From Aeromonas veronii (lineage in GTDB: Bacteria > Pseudomonadota > Gammaproteobacteria > Enterobacterales > Aeromonadaceae): a stretch of DNA of 64,000 nt. The notes below the pieces were generated by a model. That model searched no databases, was not told where the DNA came from, and was given only the letters and a program-made list of their open reading frames with translations. The translations under genes were made by a program, and so were the position numbers. The stretch covers positions 1,417,501 to 1,481,500 of the forward strand of contig NZ_CP157875.1 of NCBI RefSeq assembly GCF_040215105.1, written 5' to 3'. This document shows, piece after piece, positions 1 through 9,109 of this stretch; position 1 is the first letter of the stretch, and each line of letters begins with the position of its first letter.

Positions 1-246
1 CTGGCCCCCACGCCTTCTGCCGCGCCGGCGCCCAAGCCGGTCAAGTTCGAGGAGCGAGAGAGCCGAGCCTGGCTGCCCTGGGCCCTGGGTGGCGGTGCCG
101 TGCTCCTGCTTCTGCTGGGAGGCGCCGGTTTCCTGCTGCTGCAAAAACGTCGCACTCTGCACAAGGCGATGGCCGCGCAGAAGGCGCAAAGCGACAATGC
201 CGCCCCCCCTGTGCCCAAGCTGGATCTGAACCTGCCGCAGCAGTAA
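1..246 (+). CDS. C-terminal fragment of a membrane protein (5' end outside window)
   Basis: The reading frame is open from the first base and ends in TAA at 244-246, leaving 81 codons. Visible are an Ala/Pro-rich linker, a charged patch (FEERESR), one hydrophobic segment of about 20 residues rich in Leu and Gly (roughly residues 29-50), then a basic QKRR stop-transfer stretch and a short Pro-rich tail. This is the end of a single-pass membrane protein with a short cytoplasmic tail. The part that would identify the family is upstream of the window, so no function is assigned. A strong hairpin terminator follows. Confidence 0.7.
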   Translation: MAPTPSAAPAPKPVKFEERESRAWLPWALGGGAVLLLLLGGAGFLLLQKRRTLHKAMAAQKAQSDNAAPPVPKLDLNLPQQ

Positions 247-257
247 GGTCTGTTTGC

Positions 258-285
258 AAAAAAGCCGCCCGATGGGCGGCTTTTT
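258..285. terminator. Rho-independent terminator, bidirectional
   Basis: A 7-bp GC stem (gccgccc/gggcggc) with loop GAT has A-run on the left and T-run on the right. It sits between two convergent genes and can serve both. Confidence 0.9.
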
Positions 286-306
286 CATTGCGCGTTTCAG
301 AAGGTC

Positions 307-1824
307 TCAATGTTCCCCGAGGTAGGTGTCCTTGTACTGATCGCGGATGTCGAGGAACTTGTCCAGGTTGGCCAGCATCAGATCAACCAGCTGGGGGTCG
401 AAGTGTTGACCCCGCTCGGCTTCGATCAGCGCCAGCACCTGATCCTGTGGCCAGGCTTTCTTGTAGCAGCGATCCGAGCCCAGGGCGTCGAACACATCGG
501 CCAGGGCGACGATGCGCCCCTCCAGCGGGATGGCCTCGCCGCCGAGTCCACGGGGGTAGCCGCTGCCGTTCCATTTCTCGTGGTGGCTGCCGGCGATGGT
601 GGCACCTATCTGGAACAGCGCCAGATCGCTGCCGGAGAGCATGTCCTGCCCGAGCTGGGCATGGGTCTTCATGATCTCCCACTCCTCGGGGGTGAGCTTG
701 CCCGGTTTGTGCAAGATGGCGTCGGGAATGCCCACCTTGCCGATGTCGTGCAGGGGTGAGGCGCGCTTGATGAGCTCGCAGCGCTCCTCCTGCATGCCGA
801 GCAACTGGCAGAACAGCTCGGTATAGAGCGCCACCCGCTTGACGTGCATGCCGGACTCCTTGGAGCGGGTCTCCACCAGCTCGCCGATGCGATAGATGAT
901 CTCCCGCTGGTTGTCGCCGATCACCTCGTTGAGCCGGATATTCTCCAGCGCCACTATGATGTTCTCGGTAAACAGGCTCAGCAGGCCGGTATCCATCTGG
1001 TTGAGGGGGCGGCTGGTCTCGATGTGGAACAAGAGGTGGTGGCGGGCATTCTGGCAGTAGAGCACCAGCTGGTTGCCGTCGTAGACGTTGGCCCCCTTGG
1101 TCATGGCGCAGCGCAGTATGGCCGGCGCTTCGCTAAGACGCAGGGCGGGGCCGTCGCTGAGCAGGGGTTCGAGCACCTGATCCCGCACCTCGTAGGCCAG
1201 ATGCTTCACGTCGTAGATCTGGGACTCTTCCAGATTGAGCAGGGCGCTGAGCTGGGTCTGGGCGCCTTCGACAAACTGGCGCAGAGCTCGCTGCTCGAAG
1301 ATCCCCTTGGAGGCTTCGATCACCTTCTCCAGTCCCTGGCGGTTGCTCTCCAGCGCGCGGATGTCCCGATAGGAGCGCAGGCTGGCCCGCAGCAGGGTGC
1401 GCAGTTTCTGGGAGGTGAGCTCGGTCTTGTCCTTGTAATCGTTGATATCGTAGTTGGCGACGACATCATCTTCCGGCGCCTGCCCGGGCTGACCGGTACG
1501 CAGCACGATGCGCACCATCTTGTTTTGCAGCTCTCCCCGCACGAACTTCACCACCTCCAGACCGGCATGGTCGGCCTCCATGACCACGTCCAGCAGCAGG
1601 AGGGCGAGATCCGGGGTATTGGCGAGCAGGGCTTTGGCCTCGGCGGCCGAATAGGCATGCAAGAAGTCGATGGGTTTGCCGTCGAATTCGAACTTGCTCA
1701 GGGTGATCTTGGTGATGCGATGCACTTCGGGCTCATCGTCCACGATCATCACCTTCCAGCCGGGAAGGGAGGGGCTGGGCTGCTCCAGATCGTCGTCATC
1801 AATAATCAGGATTTGATCATCCAT
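307..1824 (-). CDS. Response regulator with DUF3369 and HD-GYP c-di-GMP phosphodiesterase domains
   Basis: 505 residues. An N-terminal receiver domain (about 23-150) has the acidic pair DD29-30 and phospho-acceptor Asp79 in LLLLDVV. A middle region (about 170-310) fits the GAF-like DUF3369 that often sits between REC and HD-GYP. The C-terminal HD-GYP domain (about 310-500) keeps HDIGK (His359-Asp360), the HHE triad at 414-416 and GYP at 422-424, so it is expected to hydrolyse cyclic di-GMP. Phosphorylation by a sensor kinase would control the output. No kinase is directly next to it; the nearest is the hybrid kinase at 9.1-11.2 kb. Family assignment is firm, signal unknown. Confidence 0.9.
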   Translation of the reverse strand: MDDQILIIDDDDLEQPSPSLPGWKVMIVDDEPEVHRITKITLSKFEFDGKPIDFLHAYSAAEAKALLANTPDLALLLLDVVMEADHAGLEVVKFVRGELQNKMVRIVLRTGQPGQAPEDDVVANYDINDYKDKTELTSQKLRTLLRASLRSYRDIRALESNRQGLEKVIEASKGIFEQRALRQFVEGAQTQLSALLNLEESQIYDVKHLAYEVRDQVLEPLLSDGPALRLSEAPAILRCAMTKGANVYDGNQLVLYCQNARHHLLFHIETSRPLNQMDTGLLSLFTENIIVALENIRLNEVIGDNQREIIYRIGELVETRSKESGMHVKRVALYTELFCQLLGMQEERCELIKRASPLHDIGKVGIPDAILHKPGKLTPEEWEIMKTHAQLGQDMLSGSDLALFQIGATIAGSHHEKWNGSGYPRGLGGEAIPLEGRIVALADVFDALGSDRCYKKAWPQDQVLALIEAERGQHFDPQLVDLMLANLDKFLDIRDQYKDTYLGEH

Positions 1825-1955
1825 TATGCAATCCTGTCTTGGGTTCTGTGCTTACCTTAACTGCTTCACTCAGGATAGGAAACGGATTGATAAACAAAAT
1901 ATGATCCCGCTTCCTTCTCTTTATTCCAGCGGTTGTTGCGCCGCTGACCCGCCAT

Positions 1956-1982
1956 GAAAAACGCCTCCACTAAGGGAGGCGT
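1956..1982 (-). terminator. Rho-independent terminator of fadE
   Basis: The stem aacgcctcc/ggaggcgtt with a 5-base loop is followed on the minus strand by a T-run. It lies 20 bases past the fadE stop. Confidence 0.85.
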
Positions 1983-2002
1983 TGTGAGGTTCAACTCCGG
2001 GT

Positions 2003-4459
2003 TCAGGCCGCTCTGTGATAGACAGAAGGCTCAAACAGTGCCTTGTTGGCGACTAGATCGACGGGGTCGAAGTCGTCGACGTTGATGGTGCGCAGACGAC
2101 TCAGTTCGGCGCGGCGCAGCAATTCGGCTTCGCTCTGGTTGATGACGCCGAGCGCAAGACCCGCCTCGGCGACCTTGTCCAGCTGGGTGAAGGGACGTTT
2201 GGCACCTTCCGCCTTGCAGATCTTGTCGAACAGAGGCTCCGCCGCCAGTACGTCATCCAGCGCCTGCTCCAGCAGGCCGAAGGGGTTGCCCTCCTCGCGG
2301 GTGAGGTACTGCCCCTCGGCCAGACGGTCACGGGTGGCACTCGGGGTTTGCAGCAAGCGGGCAACCTGCTGGTCCAGCTTGTCGGACGGGCGCTTCAGAT
2401 CGCGGCCGAGCGGCAGCACGACGGCGCGAAGGGCCAATCCAATCCAGCGATTCGGGAAGTTGCGCAGCAACTCGTCGATCGCCTCCTGTGCCTTGAACAT
2501 GGCATCTTGCAGCGCCCAGTGCAGCAGCGGCAGATCCGCCTGCTGACGACCCTCGTCCTGGAAGCGCTTGAGGGCGCTGGAGGCGAGGTAGAGCTGGCTC
2601 AGTACATCGCCGAGACGAGCGGAGACACGTTCCTTGCGCTTGAGTTCGCCCCCCAGGGTGCCCATGGCCATGTCGGACAGGAAGGCCAGGTTGGCGGACA
2701 GGCGGGAGAGCTGCTGGTAGTAGCCCTTGGTCTGATCCTTGTACGGCGCGCCGGCGAAGCGGGCACCGGTGAGACCCAGCCAGAAGCTGCGTACCAGGTT
2801 GCTGATGGCGAAGCCCACGTGGCTGAACACCGCCTTGTCGAAGGCCTTGAGCGCCACGTCCTGATCCGGGTGGCTGGCTGCCAGCATCTCCGGCAGAACA
2901 TAGGGGTGGCAGCGGATGGCACCCTGGCCGTAGATGATCATGCTGCGGGTCAGGATGTTGGCCCCTTCCACCGTGACGGCGATGGGGGCGCCCTGATAGC
3001 CGCGCGCCAGATAGTTGTTCGGCCCCATGCAGATGGCCTTGCCGCCGTGGATGTCCATGGCATCGATGATGCACTTCTGGGCACGGTCGGTGAGGTGGTA
3101 CTTGACGATGGCGGAGATGACCGAGGGCTTCTCCCCCAGATCGATACCGGTCACCGTCAACTTGGCGGCGGCGCCCATGATGTAGGCGTTGCCACCGAGG
3201 CGTGCCAGGGGCTCCTCGATGCCTTCCATCTTGCCGATGGGCAGCTTGAACTGACGACGGATACGGCTGTAGGCGCCGGTGGCCAGGGCCAGCATCTTGA
3301 CGCCGCCGGTGCTGTTGGAGGGCAGGGTGATGCCGCGGCCGACGGAGAGGCACTCCACCAGCATGCGCCAGCCCTGGCCGGCCATGGCCGGGCCGCCGAT
3401 GATGAAGTCCAGCGGCACGAACACCTCCTCGCCGCGGGTCGGGCCGTTCTGGAACGGCACGTTCAGCGGGAAGTGGCGGCGACCGATCTCGACGCCTTCG
3501 ATGTGGGTCGGGATCAGGGCGCAGGTGATGCCGAGTTCCTCTTCTTCACCCAGTAAATGGTCGGGATCACGCAGCTTGAAGGCGAGACCGAGCACGGTGG
3601 CGATGGGGGCCAGGGTGATGTAGCGCTTGTTCCAGGTCAGGCGCATGCCGAACACCTCTTCCCCTTCCCATTCGCCCTTGCAGACGATGCCGAAATCGGG
3701 GATGGAGCCGGCGTCGGAGCCAGCTTCCGGGCTGGTCAGGGCGAAGCAGGGGATCTCCTTGCCAATAGCCAGACGGGGCAGGTAGTGGTCTTTCTGCTCC
3801 TCGGTGCCGTAGTGTTGCAGCAACTCACCCGGGCCGAGGGAGTTGGGTACGCCGACGGTGGAGGCGAGTACGGCACTGGCGCCACAGAGTTTCTGCAGCA
3901 CGCAGGACTGGGCATAGGCGGAGAATTCCAGCCCGCCGTACTTCTTCTTGATGATCATGGCGAAGAACTTGTGATCCTTCAGGTACTGCCACACCTCAGG
4001 GGAGAGATCCGCGCGCTCGTGGGTCACTTCCCAGTCATTGACCATGCGGCACACGTCTTCCACCGGGCCGTCCATGAAGGCCTGCTCCTCGGCACTGAGG
4101 GTGGCGACCGGAATGGCGTGCAGTTTCTTCCAGTTTGGATTGCCGGCAAACAGGTCCGCTTCCCACCAGGTGGTGCCAGCCTCGATGGCTTCCTTCTCGG
4201 TGCGGGACATCTCCGGCATGATGGATTTGTAGATCTTGAACAGGGGTTTGGTCAGCTGGTTGCGGCGAAACTCCACCAGGTTGAGCGGGATGGCGACTAC
4301 CGCAAACAGTGCCCACACCAGCAAGGGGACATGGCCATAGAAGGTGCCGATAACCAGGACTATCGCCGTGGCCAGCGTGGCGGTGAACAGGGACGCACGG
4401 CGATATGCCATGGCGCCGATCACCAGGATCACTCCGAGCAGAGTGAGGGTCGTCGTCAT
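2003..4459 (-). CDS. fadE: Acyl-CoA dehydrogenase FadE (fatty acid beta-oxidation)
   Basis: First oxidation step of beta-oxidation: acyl-CoA to trans-2-enoyl-CoA with FAD. The start at 4459 (MTTTLTLLG...) is chosen because AAGGAGCG lies just upstream; it gives 818 residues, close to the 814 of E. coli FadE. A 34-codon in-frame extension exists but has no ribosome binding site. The N-terminus carries two hydrophobic segments (about 1-50), as in the long FadE type, which associates with the membrane. The acyl-CoA dehydrogenase core follows (about 110-500; [14 protein letters not shown] is a substrate/FAD loop). The order fadE-gmhA-yafJ, with fadE divergent, matches E. coli. FadR control is likely from family knowledge, but no operator was identified. 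Confidence 0.95.
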   Translation of the reverse strand: MTTTLTLLGVILVIGAMAYRRASLFTATLATAIVLVIGTFYGHVPLLVWALFAVVAIPLNLVEFRRNQLTKPLFKIYKSIMPEMSRTEKEAIEAGTTWWEADLFAGNPNWKKLHAIPVATLSAEEQAFMDGPVEDVCRMVNDWEVTHERADLSPEVWQYLKDHKFFAMIIKKKYGGLEFSAYAQSCVLQKLCGASAVLASTVGVPNSLGPGELLQHYGTEEQKDHYLPRLAIGKEIPCFALTSPEAGSDAGSIPDFGIVCKGEWEGEEVFGMRLTWNKRYITLAPIATVLGLAFKLRDPDHLLGEEEELGITCALIPTHIEGVEIGRRHFPLNVPFQNGPTRGEEVFVPLDFIIGGPAMAGQGWRMLVECLSVGRGITLPSNSTGGVKMLALATGAYSRIRRQFKLPIGKMEGIEEPLARLGGNAYIMGAAAKLTVTGIDLGEKPSVISAIVKYHLTDRAQKCIIDAMDIHGGKAICMGPNNYLARGYQGAPIAVTVEGANILTRSMIIYGQGAIRCHPYVLPEMLAASHPDQDVALKAFDKAVFSHVGFAISNLVRSFWLGLTGARFAGAPYKDQTKGYYQQLSRLSANLAFLSDMAMGTLGGELKRKERVSARLGDVLSQLYLASSALKRFQDEGRQQADLPLLHWALQDAMFKAQEAIDELLRNFPNRWIGLALRAVVLPLGRDLKRPSDKLDQQVARLLQTPSATRDRLAEGQYLTREEGNPFGLLEQALDDVLAAEPLFDKICKAEGAKRPFTQLDKVAEAGLALGVINQSEAELLRRAELSRLRTINVDDFDPVDLVANKALFEPSVYHRAA

Positions 4460-4721
4460 TTTTCGCTCCTTGAATGAGTTGCCGAAATGGGTTGAGACGG
4501 GATTGAACTGATCCAGAGGTCTGACCTGTTGGATGTGGCCTCTGTTGTAATTCATGGGCACAAAATTATCAAGCTGTTTACAAGCTGGTTACCTTCCGGG
4601 TGTGAGCCAGCTAACGCTCTGCTTTCCTGCGCGCTTGCCAGGGCAGGGGGGCGACGGCGGGATCAGCTTGTGCGACAATGGGGCAACCCTATGTTGGACG
4701 ATACAAAGAGAGTTCAGACCC

Positions 4722-5300
4722 ATGTACCAAGAACTTATCCGCAATGAATTGACCGAAGCTGCCAGCGTGCTCCAGGCCTTTCTGGCCGATGAGCAGAATC
4801 TGAAGAACATCGAGGCCGCCGCCATTCTGCTGGCTGACTCCTTCAAGCAGGAAGGCAAGGTACTCTCCTGTGGCAATGGTGGTTCCCACTGCGATGCCAT
4901 GCATTTTGCAGAGGAACTGACTGGTCGTTACCGGGAGAACCGCCCTGGTTATGCTGGCATCGCCATCTCGGATCCGAGCCATCTCTCCTGCGTCTCCAAT
5001 GACTTTGGCTACGACTATGTCTTCTCCCGCTATGTGGAAGCCGTCGGTCGCCGTGGTGACGTGCTGCTCGGCATCTCCACCAGTGGCAACTCCGGCAACA
5101 TCCTCAAAGCCATCGAGGCCGCCCGTGCCAAGGGCATGAAGGTGATCGCCCTGACCGGCAAGGACGGCGGCAAGATGGCCGGCCTCGCGGACGTCGAGAT
5201 CCGGGTGCCCCATTTCGGTTATGCCGACCGCATTCAGGAAGTGCACATCAAGGTGATCCACATCCTGATCCAGCTGGTTGAAAAAGAGATGGCCAAGTAA
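4722..5300 (+). CDS. gmhA: Sedoheptulose-7-phosphate isomerase GmhA (LPS heptose)
   Basis: Converts sedoheptulose 7-phosphate to D-glycero-D-manno-heptose 7-phosphate, the first step to the ADP-heptose of the LPS inner core. The start at 4722 ([10 protein letters not shown]) gives 192 residues, identical in length to E. coli GmhA; in-frame codons upstream to 4554 lack support. A single SIS (sugar isomerase) domain shows [13 protein letters not shown] (about 51-63) and the phosphate-binding [10 protein letters not shown]. Cytoplasmic. Neighbours fadE and yafJ are as in enterics. The spacer of about 260 bases to fadE holds both divergent promoters. Confidence 0.96.
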   Translation: MYQELIRNELTEAASVLQAFLADEQNLKNIEAAAILLADSFKQEGKVLSCGNGGSHCDAMHFAEELTGRYRENRPGYAGIAISDPSHLSCVSNDFGYDYVFSRYVEAVGRRGDVLLGISTSGNSGNILKAIEAARAKGMKVIALTGKDGGKMAGLADVEIRVPHFGYADRIQEVHIKVIHILIQLVEKEMAK

Positions 5301-5416
5301 GCGGACGGGCCCACCGAATGGGGAGCCTTGTGGTCGGTATCGGCCCATGATGCCGCTCCCCATGCTGGCGGAGCACCCAGAGGGGATCCGCCATTGATCC
5401 AGGTTGTGGAGGGGAT

Positions 5417-6214
5417 ATGTGTGAACTGCTCGGCATGAGCGCCAATGTGCCGACCGACATCTGCTTCAGCTTTACCGGGCTGATGCTGCGGGGTGGCAAG
5501 ACGGGGCCCCACAAGGATGGCTGGGGGATCACCTTCTATGAGGGGCGCGGTTTTCGCACCTTCAAGGATCCCGAACCCAGTGCCCAGTCGCCCATTGCCA
5601 AACTGGTACAGGCGCTGCCCATCAAGAGTCGCGCCGTGGTCAGCCATATCCGGCAGGCCAACCGGGGCTGTGTCTCTTTGGAGAACACGCACCCCTTCAC
5701 CCGGGAATTGTGGGGACGTTATTGGACCTTCGCCCATAACGGCCAGCTGACGGGCTACAAGAAGCTGCCGACCGGGCGCCATCGTCCGGTGGGCGATACC
5801 GACAGCGAGCACGCCTTCTGCTGGCTGCTTGGCAAGCTGGAGCAGAAATACCCCAAGCGCCCCGCCAACTTCCCCGCCATGTTCCGCTACCTGGGCACGC
5901 TTTGCGACGAGTTGCGCACCCTGGGGGTGTTCAACATGCTGCTCTCGGACGGCGAATTCGTGATGACCTATTGCAGCAACAACCTCTACTGGCTGACTCG
6001 CAGGGCCCCCTTCGGGGAGGCGCGTCTGCTCGATGAGGATGTGGCCATCGATTTTCAGAGCGAGACCACGCCCAACGACGTGGTAACCCTGATCGCGACC
6101 CGGCCGCTGACCGGCAATGAAAACTGGGTGAAGATGGCCGCCGGAGAGTCCTGTCTGTTCCGGCTGGGTGAGCGGGTGGAAGGCAAGGGTCTTGGCGCAG
6201 ACTCTCAGGCATAA
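5417..6214 (+). CDS. yafJ: Class II glutamine amidotransferase, YafJ type
   Basis: 265 residues starting MCELLGMS: Cys2 becomes the N-terminal nucleophile of a class II (Ntn) glutaminase after Met removal. Other typical parts are GWGI near residue 35, the SHIRQANRG loop, and the FAHNGQL motif near 110. There is no synthase domain, so the acceptor of the released ammonia is unknown, as for E. coli YafJ. It lies 116 bases after gmhA in the same order as E. coli. GGAGGGGAT upstream serves as ribosome binding site. Confidence 0.9.
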   Translation: MCELLGMSANVPTDICFSFTGLMLRGGKTGPHKDGWGITFYEGRGFRTFKDPEPSAQSPIAKLVQALPIKSRAVVSHIRQANRGCVSLENTHPFTRELWGRYWTFAHNGQLTGYKKLPTGRHRPVGDTDSEHAFCWLLGKLEQKYPKRPANFPAMFRYLGTLCDELRTLGVFNMLLSDGEFVMTYCSNNLYWLTRRAPFGEARLLDEDVAIDFQSETTPNDVVTLIATRPLTGNENWVKMAAGESCLFRLGERVEGKGLGADSQA

Positions 6215-6218
6215 AAAA

Positions 6219-6246
6219 ATACCAGGGTAGAATCCTACCCTGGTTC
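6219..6246. terminator. Hairpin terminator after yafJ
   Basis: 10-bp stem accagggtag/ctaccctggt with loop aatc, starting about 6 bases past the stop. A-run on the left, short mixed T stretch on the right. Confidence 0.65.
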
Positions 6247-6518
6247 TTCGCAGCAGCCATACAGGCAAAAAGGGATGAGAGAGGTGTTGCTGAGTCGCAT
6301 CGTTCTCATGACTCACATTGTTATTTTGTTGTTAATTTTGTTGCAACATTAATTTTCATCTCACGATGTCAGCATCGCGATAACTTGAGCTGGTTCACAT
6401 TATGGCGGGGGAGGTCAGTCGCGGACTGGGACTCATTCTTCCGTTGCCCGCAGATGACAGCCGGTTTCAGGATCGACTATATTGTGGTCTGTTTGGATAC
6501 CATCAAAGGAATGGCAAG
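6247..6518. other. Intergenic region upstream of the Hpt gene
   Basis: No gene seen. An AT-rich patch at 6310-6360 contains the perfect 10-base palindrome TGTTGCAACA at 6339-6348, a possible operator. No convincing -35/-10 pair was found. Confidence 0.4.
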
Positions 6519-6854
6519 ATGGAATGGCTGGATCAGAAGGTTCTGCGACAACTGGCGGAAGACATCGGACAGGAGATGATGCCCGTGGTCATCTCCGTGT
6601 TTGTCGAGGAGGTGGGTGAGCAACTGGCCCAGCTCAGGCCGCTGTACGAGCAGCGGGACTGGCCCGCCATGGCGCGCATTGCCCATAGCATGAAGTCCTC
6701 CTGCGGCAGTTATGGTGCCGAGCCCAGCTATCGGCAAGTGCTGGCGCTGGAGCTTGCCTGCCGCCAGGAGGATGCGCAGACCGCAGGGCAGCTATTGACC
6801 CAGCTGGAGCATTCCCTGCCACAGGTATTCTCCCACCTGGCATGCTATCACTGA
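6519..6854 (+). CDS. Histidine phosphotransfer (Hpt) domain protein
   Basis: A stand-alone Hpt module of 111 residues that would shuttle phosphate between a hybrid kinase and a response regulator. The phospho-acceptor is His56 in IAHSMKSSCGSYG, the classic AH-x-MK-S pattern; the rest is predicted helical. The start MEWLDQKV at 6519 is chosen since AAAGGA lies 8 bases upstream and the upstream in-frame residues are not domain-like. A hybrid histidine kinase whose receiver could use an Hpt partner begins 2.2 kb downstream, past yvcK and the FIST gene. That pairing is inference. Confidence 0.85.
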   Translation: MEWLDQKVLRQLAEDIGQEMMPVVISVFVEEVGEQLAQLRPLYEQRDWPAMARIAHSMKSSCGSYGAEPSYRQVLALELACRQEDAQTAGQLLTQLEHSLPQVFSHLACYH

Positions 6855-6869
6855 GTCCGGCGACCGGAC

Positions 6870-7793
6870 TCAGCCCAGCTTGTCATGGGCGAGGTGCCAA
6901 CCCTGGATCACCCCGTCCAGCGCCAGCCTGAGTTTGCGGCGATCATGGCGATGGGGCAGTGCCGCCTCGCCGAGATCCGCCAGGATGAGGCGATGGGCCA
7001 GTTCGGGAACCGACTGCTCTTCGGGAGCCAGGATGGCATCGATGCGGCCGCTCCCAATTCTCTCCTCCAGCCAGCGATATTGATTGAGCAGCGTGAGCTG
7101 ACCGGCGGGCCCCTCTTCTGCCACCAGATTGCTGATGAAGACGACGATGGCCTGGCTGCTTCGGATGGCATCTGCCAGCTCGTCGAGCAGCAGCGGGGGC
7201 ATGACGGAGGTGAGGAAGCTGCCGGGCCCCAGGATGATCATGTCGGCCCGGGTCAGGGCCTGCACTGCTTCCCGGGTGGCCGGCACCATGGGGCTAAGTC
7301 CCAGTGACAGGGGGGGCGTCGTGAGCTGATCGATGGACACCTCCCCGAGGATCTGATCGCCACAGCGGGTGTGGGCACAGAGATCCGTGGGTTGCTCGGA
7401 CATGGGGAGCAACTGGGGCTCGATTTTCAGCATGTCGCTGATGAGGCGAATGGCGTCGAGGGGCCGGATGCAGAGATTGTCCAGGGCCAGCAGCATCAGA
7501 TTGCCAAGGTTGTGACCCGCGAGTTCCCCCTTGCCGGTGAAGCGGTATTCGAACAACAGGCTGCCGATGCCGGGTTCGGTCACCAACTGGTTGAGGCAGT
7601 TGCGCAAGTCTCCCCAGGCGATGCACTCCTGATTCTTGCGCAGGCGACCGGTGGAACCACCGTTGTCCGTGGTGGTGACGATACCGGTGAGACGAGGCCC
7701 CAGAAACGAGAGGGAAGAGAGCACCCGACCCATGCCGTGGCCACCACCTATGGCGACGACTCGTTCAAAGTCATTGATATTGTTCTGCCACAT
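6870..7793 (-). CDS. YvcK/CofD-like UDP-sugar binding protein (YbhK homologue)
   Basis: 307 residues. Glycine-rich AIGGGHGMGRVL near residue 14 and TTTDNGGSTGRLR near 40 are hallmarks of the YvcK/CofD fold. In Bacillus, YvcK binds UDP-GlcNAc and is needed for growth on gluconeogenic carbon and for envelope homeostasis; the E. coli relative is YbhK. Cytoplasmic. The gene is on the opposite strand to its neighbours and ends 15 bases from the Hpt stop. E. coli ybhK lies near moaA, and this window also has moaA within 8 kb. Exact role here unknown. Confidence 0.88.
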   Translation of the reverse strand: MWQNNINDFERVVAIGGGHGMGRVLSSLSFLGPRLTGIVTTTDNGGSTGRLRKNQECIAWGDLRNCLNQLVTEPGIGSLLFEYRFTGKGELAGHNLGNLMLLALDNLCIRPLDAIRLISDMLKIEPQLLPMSEQPTDLCAHTRCGDQILGEVSIDQLTTPPLSLGLSPMVPATREAVQALTRADMIILGPGSFLTSVMPPLLLDELADAIRSSQAIVVFISNLVAEEGPAGQLTLLNQYRWLEERIGSGRIDAILAPEEQSVPELAHRLILADLGEAALPHRHDRRKLRLALDGVIQGWHLAHDKLG

Positions 7794-7901
7794 GTCTTTA
7801 TCCTGCGGGGGCGGTGAACATCATTGTAGCCAAGGTGGCCAGTTAATTAATTGATAAGGGTATGATTTTTGCTTGCCTTGTGCATCGCATACCACGAGGA
7901 G

Positions 7902-9086
7902 ATGGTGTTGAACTTCCTGACAGCTCACTCTATTGCACAGACGACCCCGCTGGCCGCCGAGCAGATAGCGGATAGGCTGTTCGATCAGATACCCCACCCC
8001 CCTTCACTCTTGCTGGTCTATTTTACTCAAGCCCACGATGTTGCGGTACTGCGCCAGACCCTCAAAAAACGCTTTCCTGAAAGTCGCCTCATCGGTTGCA
8101 GCTCCTGCTGCGGGATCCTGACCCAGGCTGGCCACCATGCCGAGCAGGGATGGAGCCTGGCGGTGGCCGCCTTCTATGACGACAAGGGAGCCTACGGTGT
8201 GGCGGGCCAGGCCGGAGAAACGCTGGATGCCCGCCAACTACTGCGCAGAGCCATCGCCGATGGGGGACGTCCCGGAGAGCTGCCGCAACTCATTTTGCTC
8301 CACACCAGCCCCGGGCTGGAAGAGGTGATGCTGGCAGGGATCGAAGCGGAGTTTGGCACGACGGTTCCCGTCGTGGGAGGGTCGGCGGCAGATGATGGCG
8401 TGAGGGGGCAGTGGCAACTGTGCTGGGACGAGGGCGACAGCCCGCAGGGCTGTGTGTTGGCGGTGCTCTATCCCGATTGCCAGCTCGCCTTCCAGTTCCA
8501 TTCCGGCTATGTGCCGACCGAGCGACATGGCATCATCACAGCCCTGGATGGACGGGAGGTGCTGACCATCGATCATGAGCCGGCGGCCCGGGTCTATGCC
8601 CGCTGGGTGGAGCGTGAGGAGCCCTGGCAGACAGGCCCCATATTGCGGGAGACGACGCTTTCCCCGCTGGCCCGCCAGGTTGGCCTGCTCGATGATCTGC
8701 CCTATTACAAGCTCTCCCACCCCGAGGCCGTGACCCCGAGGGAGGGGCTTCGCCTCTTCACCGAGACCCGGGTGGGAGAGCGCTTGCAATTGATGTACAG
8801 CAGTCAGGAAGGACTGCTGCAACGCAGCCTGAATGCGGTGCGCATCGAACCCGAGTACGGGATGGCCGGCACTCTGCAGCCCTTCGGAGCCCTGGTCATT
8901 TTCTGCGCCGGCTGCCGTCTGGCACTCGGGGATGAGCTGAAGGACGTGGTCAGCCAGTTCCGCAATCAGTTGGGAGAGATCCCCTTCGTCACTCCGTTTA
9001 CCTTCGGCGAGCAGGGGCGTCTGCCCCATGGCGAGCTGGCTCATGGCAACCTCATGGTATCGAGCGTCATTTTCCTCGATAGCTGA
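7902..9086 (+). CDS. FIST-domain sensor protein, NosP-like
   Basis: About 394 residues with a FIST N domain (about 25-215) and FIST C domain (about 225-365). Visible features are ESRLIGCSSCCGIL, TVPVVGGSAADDG and, near the end, FGALVIFCAGCRLALG, typical of FIST_C. FIST proteins are small-ligand sensors; the NosP subgroup binds haem and nitric oxide and is encoded beside a histidine kinase whose activity it controls. Here a hybrid kinase starts 23 bases downstream, the same arrangement. NO sensing is inferred, not shown. Start: AGGAG overlaps closely with ATG 7902, so GTG 7905 or TTG 7908, in frame, are alternatives. Confidence 0.8.
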   Translation: MVLNFLTAHSIAQTTPLAAEQIADRLFDQIPHPPSLLLVYFTQAHDVAVLRQTLKKRFPESRLIGCSSCCGILTQAGHHAEQGWSLAVAAFYDDKGAYGVAGQAGETLDARQLLRRAIADGGRPGELPQLILLHTSPGLEEVMLAGIEAEFGTTVPVVGGSAADDGVRGQWQLCWDEGDSPQGCVLAVLYPDCQLAFQFHSGYVPTERHGIITALDGREVLTIDHEPAARVYARWVEREEPWQTGPILRETTLSPLARQVGLLDDLPYYKLSHPEAVTPREGLRLFTETRVGERLQLMYSSQEGLLQRSLNAVRIEPEYGMAGTLQPFGALVIFCAGCRLALGDELKDVVSQFRNQLGEIPFVTPFTFGEQGRLPHGELAHGNLMVSSVIFLDS

Positions 9087-9109
9087 GCTGATACAGTGTT
9101 GGACACAAG